A stretch of DNA of 64,000 nt, taken from Reticulascus tulasneorum (taxonomy: Eukaryota > Ascomycota > Sordariomycetes > Glomerellales > Reticulascaceae). Shown piece by piece: positions 60,448-64,000 of this stretch. The stretch lies in NCBI GenBank assembly GCA_001557505.1, contig LSAX01000010.1, positions 1,674,001 to 1,738,000 on the forward strand. Direction: 5' to 3'. The notes beneath the pieces were generated by a model that saw only the letters and a list, made by a program, of their open reading frames with translations, was not told the DNA's origin and did not search any database. Position numbers and translations under genes: made by a program. Numbering within the stretch: position 1 is the first letter of the stretch; every line of letters begins with the position of its first letter.

Positions 60448-61614
60448 GTCATAGGTCAGCGCAAACACTGTGTGCTCGCTCAGCAATCACCCACACCAGT
60501 ACAGTGTTAGTATTGCCGCTCTGCCGCACTCCCATCTGGTCCTCGACATATTGAGGATGGCAAACTCCTAAAAACTTTCCGCTTCTTTTCCCGGTTTTCT
60601 TTTCGAGGTCAGTTGGCGCTCCACCACCTCCTCCCCCATGGATGGTTGACTGCTTGGCTGCTCGACTTCCCAGCCCGCTGGCATCCTCCTCCCCCACCTC
60701 CCCCGTTGCAAACAGCTGCGATGAAGGTGGATATCGACAAGTCGCAGATTGTGGCTATGCACACACGATCAAAACGGATCTGCAAGCCGTTGCGAACCCC
60801 TCCAAACAAAACAAACCAACCCCTCCTTTCTATCGAAACGGGTGTATCATATGTACCCAACCACGACGCCCTACCTTATTAGCTAGTTACGGCATGCAGA
60901 CAGAGGTACATGACGATGGGGGCATGTGCTGTAGGGACTGTGCTACGCATGTACGTCCCTTGTAGCCCCTTCCTTACGCACATACGCGGATGCTGGTTAG
61001 AGGACTGGAATTATGTAAATGGGACGGTACAGTATTCTTAGCTCTCTTTGAAATGAATTCCCGAGGTCAAGCAAGAGGTGCCCAGAAGTTTGCAGTGAAG
61101 TTTGCTGACCCTGTGCCGCGGCCATTGTCCCCCCTGCCCCACGGATTACTACACCTCAGCTAACGAAAAGAAGTGTCTAGCTGCGAAGGACATCCATCTC
61201 GGAGATGCGACGGCTCGTCAGACACCGGTCCTACCCTGGATATCTGTCGTGGTTGGGGGTTTTTCGTTTTGCTTTGACATGCGTGGCTTGCAGCATGTCG
61301 CCCTTCTATCTGCAGCTGTTGGATTTATCATCAACAGCAAGCCAAACATGGCACCGCCGAGAACCTTCAATTTTCCCAGCTCCACGTAAATCGGAAAGAA
61401 ACGGGCGTTCTACGAATGGGTAGGTACCTAGTTAGCTCACCTTACGTCTGGGTGTGTGTATTATTCTTATTTTGGGGAGGGGGGAGAAAGCACATCACAC
61501 TAGATGATTCTTTGTCTCTCCCTGCTCGAGGCGTCAACATCTACGTAATAATTTGGCATCGCCACACGTGTGAATCCCCTCGCCGCAGTAGAATCGTCAC
61601 GCCGAAGAGCATCT

Positions 61615-61637
61615 TTTTTCTTTTTTTTTTTTTTTTG
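61615..61637 (+). repeat. poly-T tract
   Basis: A T run broken by a single C, in the gene-free region; likely a promoter-type poly(dA:dT) element or simple slippage. Confidence 0.7.
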
Positions 61638-63224
61638 GTGTGCTGCTCACCATATACGCGGGAACATATTCATCGCCCTGCGCCGTCCTCCACTGTAGGG
61701 CGCTGTATACCTCAAGGTACGGACCTGTGTTGTACCTGTGTCATTAGTGCAGACATCATACATACAACAAAACCCAGCAGAGCGGCTGACTCTTCAAATT
61801 CGCCAAAATCAAAGTTTGACGCTGGGGGGAGTATTTCGTGCTTCCACGCCCCCCACAGCACGCCGACGATATCCTCCTGATGTTGTAATTCATGACCACG
61901 CACTACCTAATTATTACCTTATTCCCTAATTACGGGCTCCAGTCAAACCAGTTAAAGAAAAAGAAAGGAAAAGGGAAACGGTAGCAAGGAACCCCCCCTT
62001 TCTCGGTTGCGGCTTTGGCTTCCTCATCGCCTTACCCATTCCTGTTCTTTAGGTATTCCACTTGCCCTAACCTAAGGTAGGTAATTAGAGAGAGCCCAGA
62101 GAGACGTACCTTTGACCTGCACACTCTGCCACTACGTGTGATGAATGTAGTACTTGCGGAAAGCAATGCCGTCGTAACTTTACCTGTCCATTGCTGATGA
62201 TCCACCAACACCACCGCCGCCGCCTCCTTGCGCTCTTCTTGCATCCGTCGTATCCTCGAATTTTCGCTTTTCCCTTAGTGTTCCCTATAACAACCTCTCC
62301 GGTCTCCTCCCAATCACCATCGCCAGCCCAGCTTGTTGCTCACTCACTTCCACCACCACTACAGCCCGTCGTCTCTTCTTACAGAACAAGCCCACCATGA
62401 CAGACATTACCCAACAACAATCAAATAAACTGTCTTGCGCCCACGTCCGGTTGTGACACTTACTGCAATCCCTCCTCTTTTCTTCTGCTCAACTCGGGGG
62501 TTCCTTTTCTGTCTGGTTCTGGCCCAGCTGACAAATATTCGGGTCTCCTGCCCTCGCTACTGTACCTACCTACTTGGTACCCATAAGTAGCAGCAGTGGT
62601 GGTAGTAGTAAGTGGTGCTAGCAGTGCCTCATTACAGATCCGATCCGACTTCTCCTAATAAATCAAAACTACCTACATACATCCATCCGTACCCACCCCC
62701 CAATTCCTTCCGTTCTTCTAGTGCTCTTTCGGCACTCGTCACTTTTCGACTTCTCCCACCTCGCTTATTACATTAACCTTCTTCCTCCTTCGCCCCACCC
62801 CCTCCGACCCTACCTTATTCTCATTTTCTGGTCTCTTTAAACCCCCCCAACTCTCCCACTGTTCTGCAATACGAACCAAGCGAAGCACTTGGCCCTTACC
62901 TTTCGCAAGTCCAAACAAAGCCTCATAAGACAAGAACGGCTGTTATTTTGTCCGCCTTACGAGTTGCGATCCTCTGGGCCTACGCCCAAACGCCAAGGCG
63001 TTCTTGACGCCACAGCGAACCCTTGTGCAAGGACCAGTCAGTTGTCTGCATAATCACTTCCAGCGCAGGACCCAACATACACCCCCCCCAAAAAGACCGA
63101 CACCCATCTCCAGTACCTCGCAAGCCAGTGCTACACACATATATATACCTATATATATCGTAGGGCTCTGGCCGAGATCGAGCAAGACAACCATTCTGCG
63201 AGCGGTTCAATTTGCATCCCAAAA

Positions 63225-64000
63225 ATGTCGAGCACGCGCGATTCCAAAACAGGGTCGAGTTCTAGTTCAAAGGCCTCCTCCGTCAAATCCCAAGAGGACC
63301 CCAAAAGGTCGCCGCATTTGACCCCGCAAAATGGTCAAGCTGCTGTCAACGGCTCCAACGATGCGCTACCCAAACCCGCCGAGAAGGCGTCCATGAAGGA
63401 CAAGCTGACGCGAATGTTTTCCACAAAAGATGCCAACCGGTCCGCTATCGATATTCCCACTCGTGCTCGCGGATCCAGCTTCACCCAAGAAAGCACCACC
63501 CCCTCGGGAAAGCTGTCGCCCCCGCCTAGGAAGCCCTCGACCACAACAGTGGACAAGCTCACAGAGAAGGCTGCCGTCGCCGTGAAGCCAACAAAGCCCG
63601 TAGGCAAGGAGAGCCAACGATATGTGATCGACCCAGATGTACAAGGCGGCCACGAGCATCACTTGAAGTCGAGTCGCAGACAGGAAAAGCTGTCGGACAT
63701 GTGGCGAACCATATTGGGCAAGAAGCAGGATCCGGCTGATCACGATCTTTCGCTGGTCTCGAGTTGGGTAGACACTCTGAAACAAGAGAAGGAAGACCCA
63801 ACAGCCGCCGGCGACAAGAAGGGCGGTCCAAACGCAACAACCAGCCTGGTCGAGAAATACGGCAAATGCCAAGAAATTGTCGGCAGAGGTGCTTTCGGAA
63901 TTGTGAGAATATCCCACAAGAAGGCAGAAAACGGCAACGAGAAGCTGTATGCTGTAAAGGAATTCCGTCGCCGACCTGAGGAGACGGAGAAGAAGTACAG
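63225..64000 (+). CDS. HAL4/SAT4-type serine/threonine kinase, 5' part
   Basis: The first 258 codons are present with no intron, and the gene runs off the window. HAL4/SAT4 and HAL5 kinases of yeast stabilise the plasma-membrane Trk1 potassium transporter and confer salt tolerance; filamentous fungi have a family of relatives that also includes nutrient-transporter regulators. The N-terminal 200 residues are Ser/Lys/Pro-rich and variable (MSSTRDSKTGSSSSSKASS). The kinase domain begins KYGKCQEIVGRGAFGIVRIS, with the ATP lysine in LYAVKEFRRRPEETEKKYS, the block characteristic of this family. The remaining catalytic motifs lie outside the window. The chosen ATG is the first in the frame, after a long pyrimidine-rich leader. 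Subfamily assignment is good; the exact orthologue is not. Confidence 0.85.
   Translation, partial: MSSTRDSKTGSSSSSKASSVKSQEDPKRSPHLTPQNGQAAVNGSNDALPKPAEKASMKDKLTRMFSTKDANRSAIDIPTRARGSSFTQESTTPSGKLSPPPRKPSTTTVDKLTEKAAVAVKPTKPVGKESQRYVIDPDVQGGHEHHLKSSRRQEKLSDMWRTILGKKQDPADHDLSLVSSWVDTLKQEKEDPTAAGDKKGGPNATTSLVEKYGKCQEIVGRGAFGIVRISHKKAENGNEKLYAVKEFRRRPEETEKKY

Larger units (their letters stand above)
57405..63224. other. 5.8-kb region without a recognisable gene
   Basis: No open frame exceeds about 160 codons and none is protein-like. Contents include a (CAT)n hairpin at 60413-60447, three AACAAGG units near 60035, a T-rich tract at 61615-61637, TAGGTACCTA words at 61421 and related ones at 58817 and 62563, and a C/T-rich stretch from about 62200 to 63200 that is probably the long leader of the kinase gene at the right edge. 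Unannotated non-coding transcripts cannot be excluded. Confidence 0.5.

Overview
The window is nuclear DNA of a filamentous ascomycete (Pezizomycotina). Nearly every gene is cut by short GT-AG introns, mostly 50-75 nt, with lariat signals of the CTAAC/CTGAC type. The gene set fits: Atg101 (absent from budding yeast), a Pan1 of the filamentous-fungal type, a GH131 glucanase, a CaMKK-type kinase with an Arg-Pro insert, and an Eaf1 with HSA and SANT domains. I see no rRNA, tRNA, CRISPR array, transposase or integrase, and I cannot name the genus from sequence alone.

Region 1 (1-14.5 kb) opens with a PH-domain protein and the kinetochore protein Nnf1, then becomes sparse and accessory. It holds a toxD-like medium-chain reductase, a small secreted protein, a GH131 glucanase, a secreted protein made of two copies of a 42-residue cysteine module, and a MAPEG membrane protein. 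Long gene-free gaps separate them.

Region 2 (14.5-33 kb) is mostly housekeeping and transport: the NuA4 scaffold Eaf1, an endosomal/vacuolar Na+/H+ exchanger convergent with it, two sugar-type transporters in the same orientation (one sucrose/alpha-glucoside GPH-like, one maltose-permease-like), the splicing factor Spp2 and NADH-cytochrome b5 reductase.

Region 3 (34.8-57.4 kb) holds large regulatory and trafficking proteins: a PH-like/LRR protein, the endocytic scaffold Pan1, a forkhead factor of the Sep1/Hcm1 class, the divergent pair Atg101/Pex3, the TRAPP subunit Bet5, and a CaMKK-like kinase.

Region 4 (57.4-64 kb) is almost 6 kb without a recognisable gene. It leads into the 5' end of a HAL4/SAT4-type kinase that runs off the window.

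Most genes here are independent fungal core genes, so there is no single biosynthetic system. The most unusual items are the duplicated cysteine-module secreted protein, the compact Atg101/Pex3 bidirectional promoter with a palindromic double GATA site, and several very short introns. Exon boundaries were deduced by hand from splice signals, reading frame and family resemblance; no search was run.
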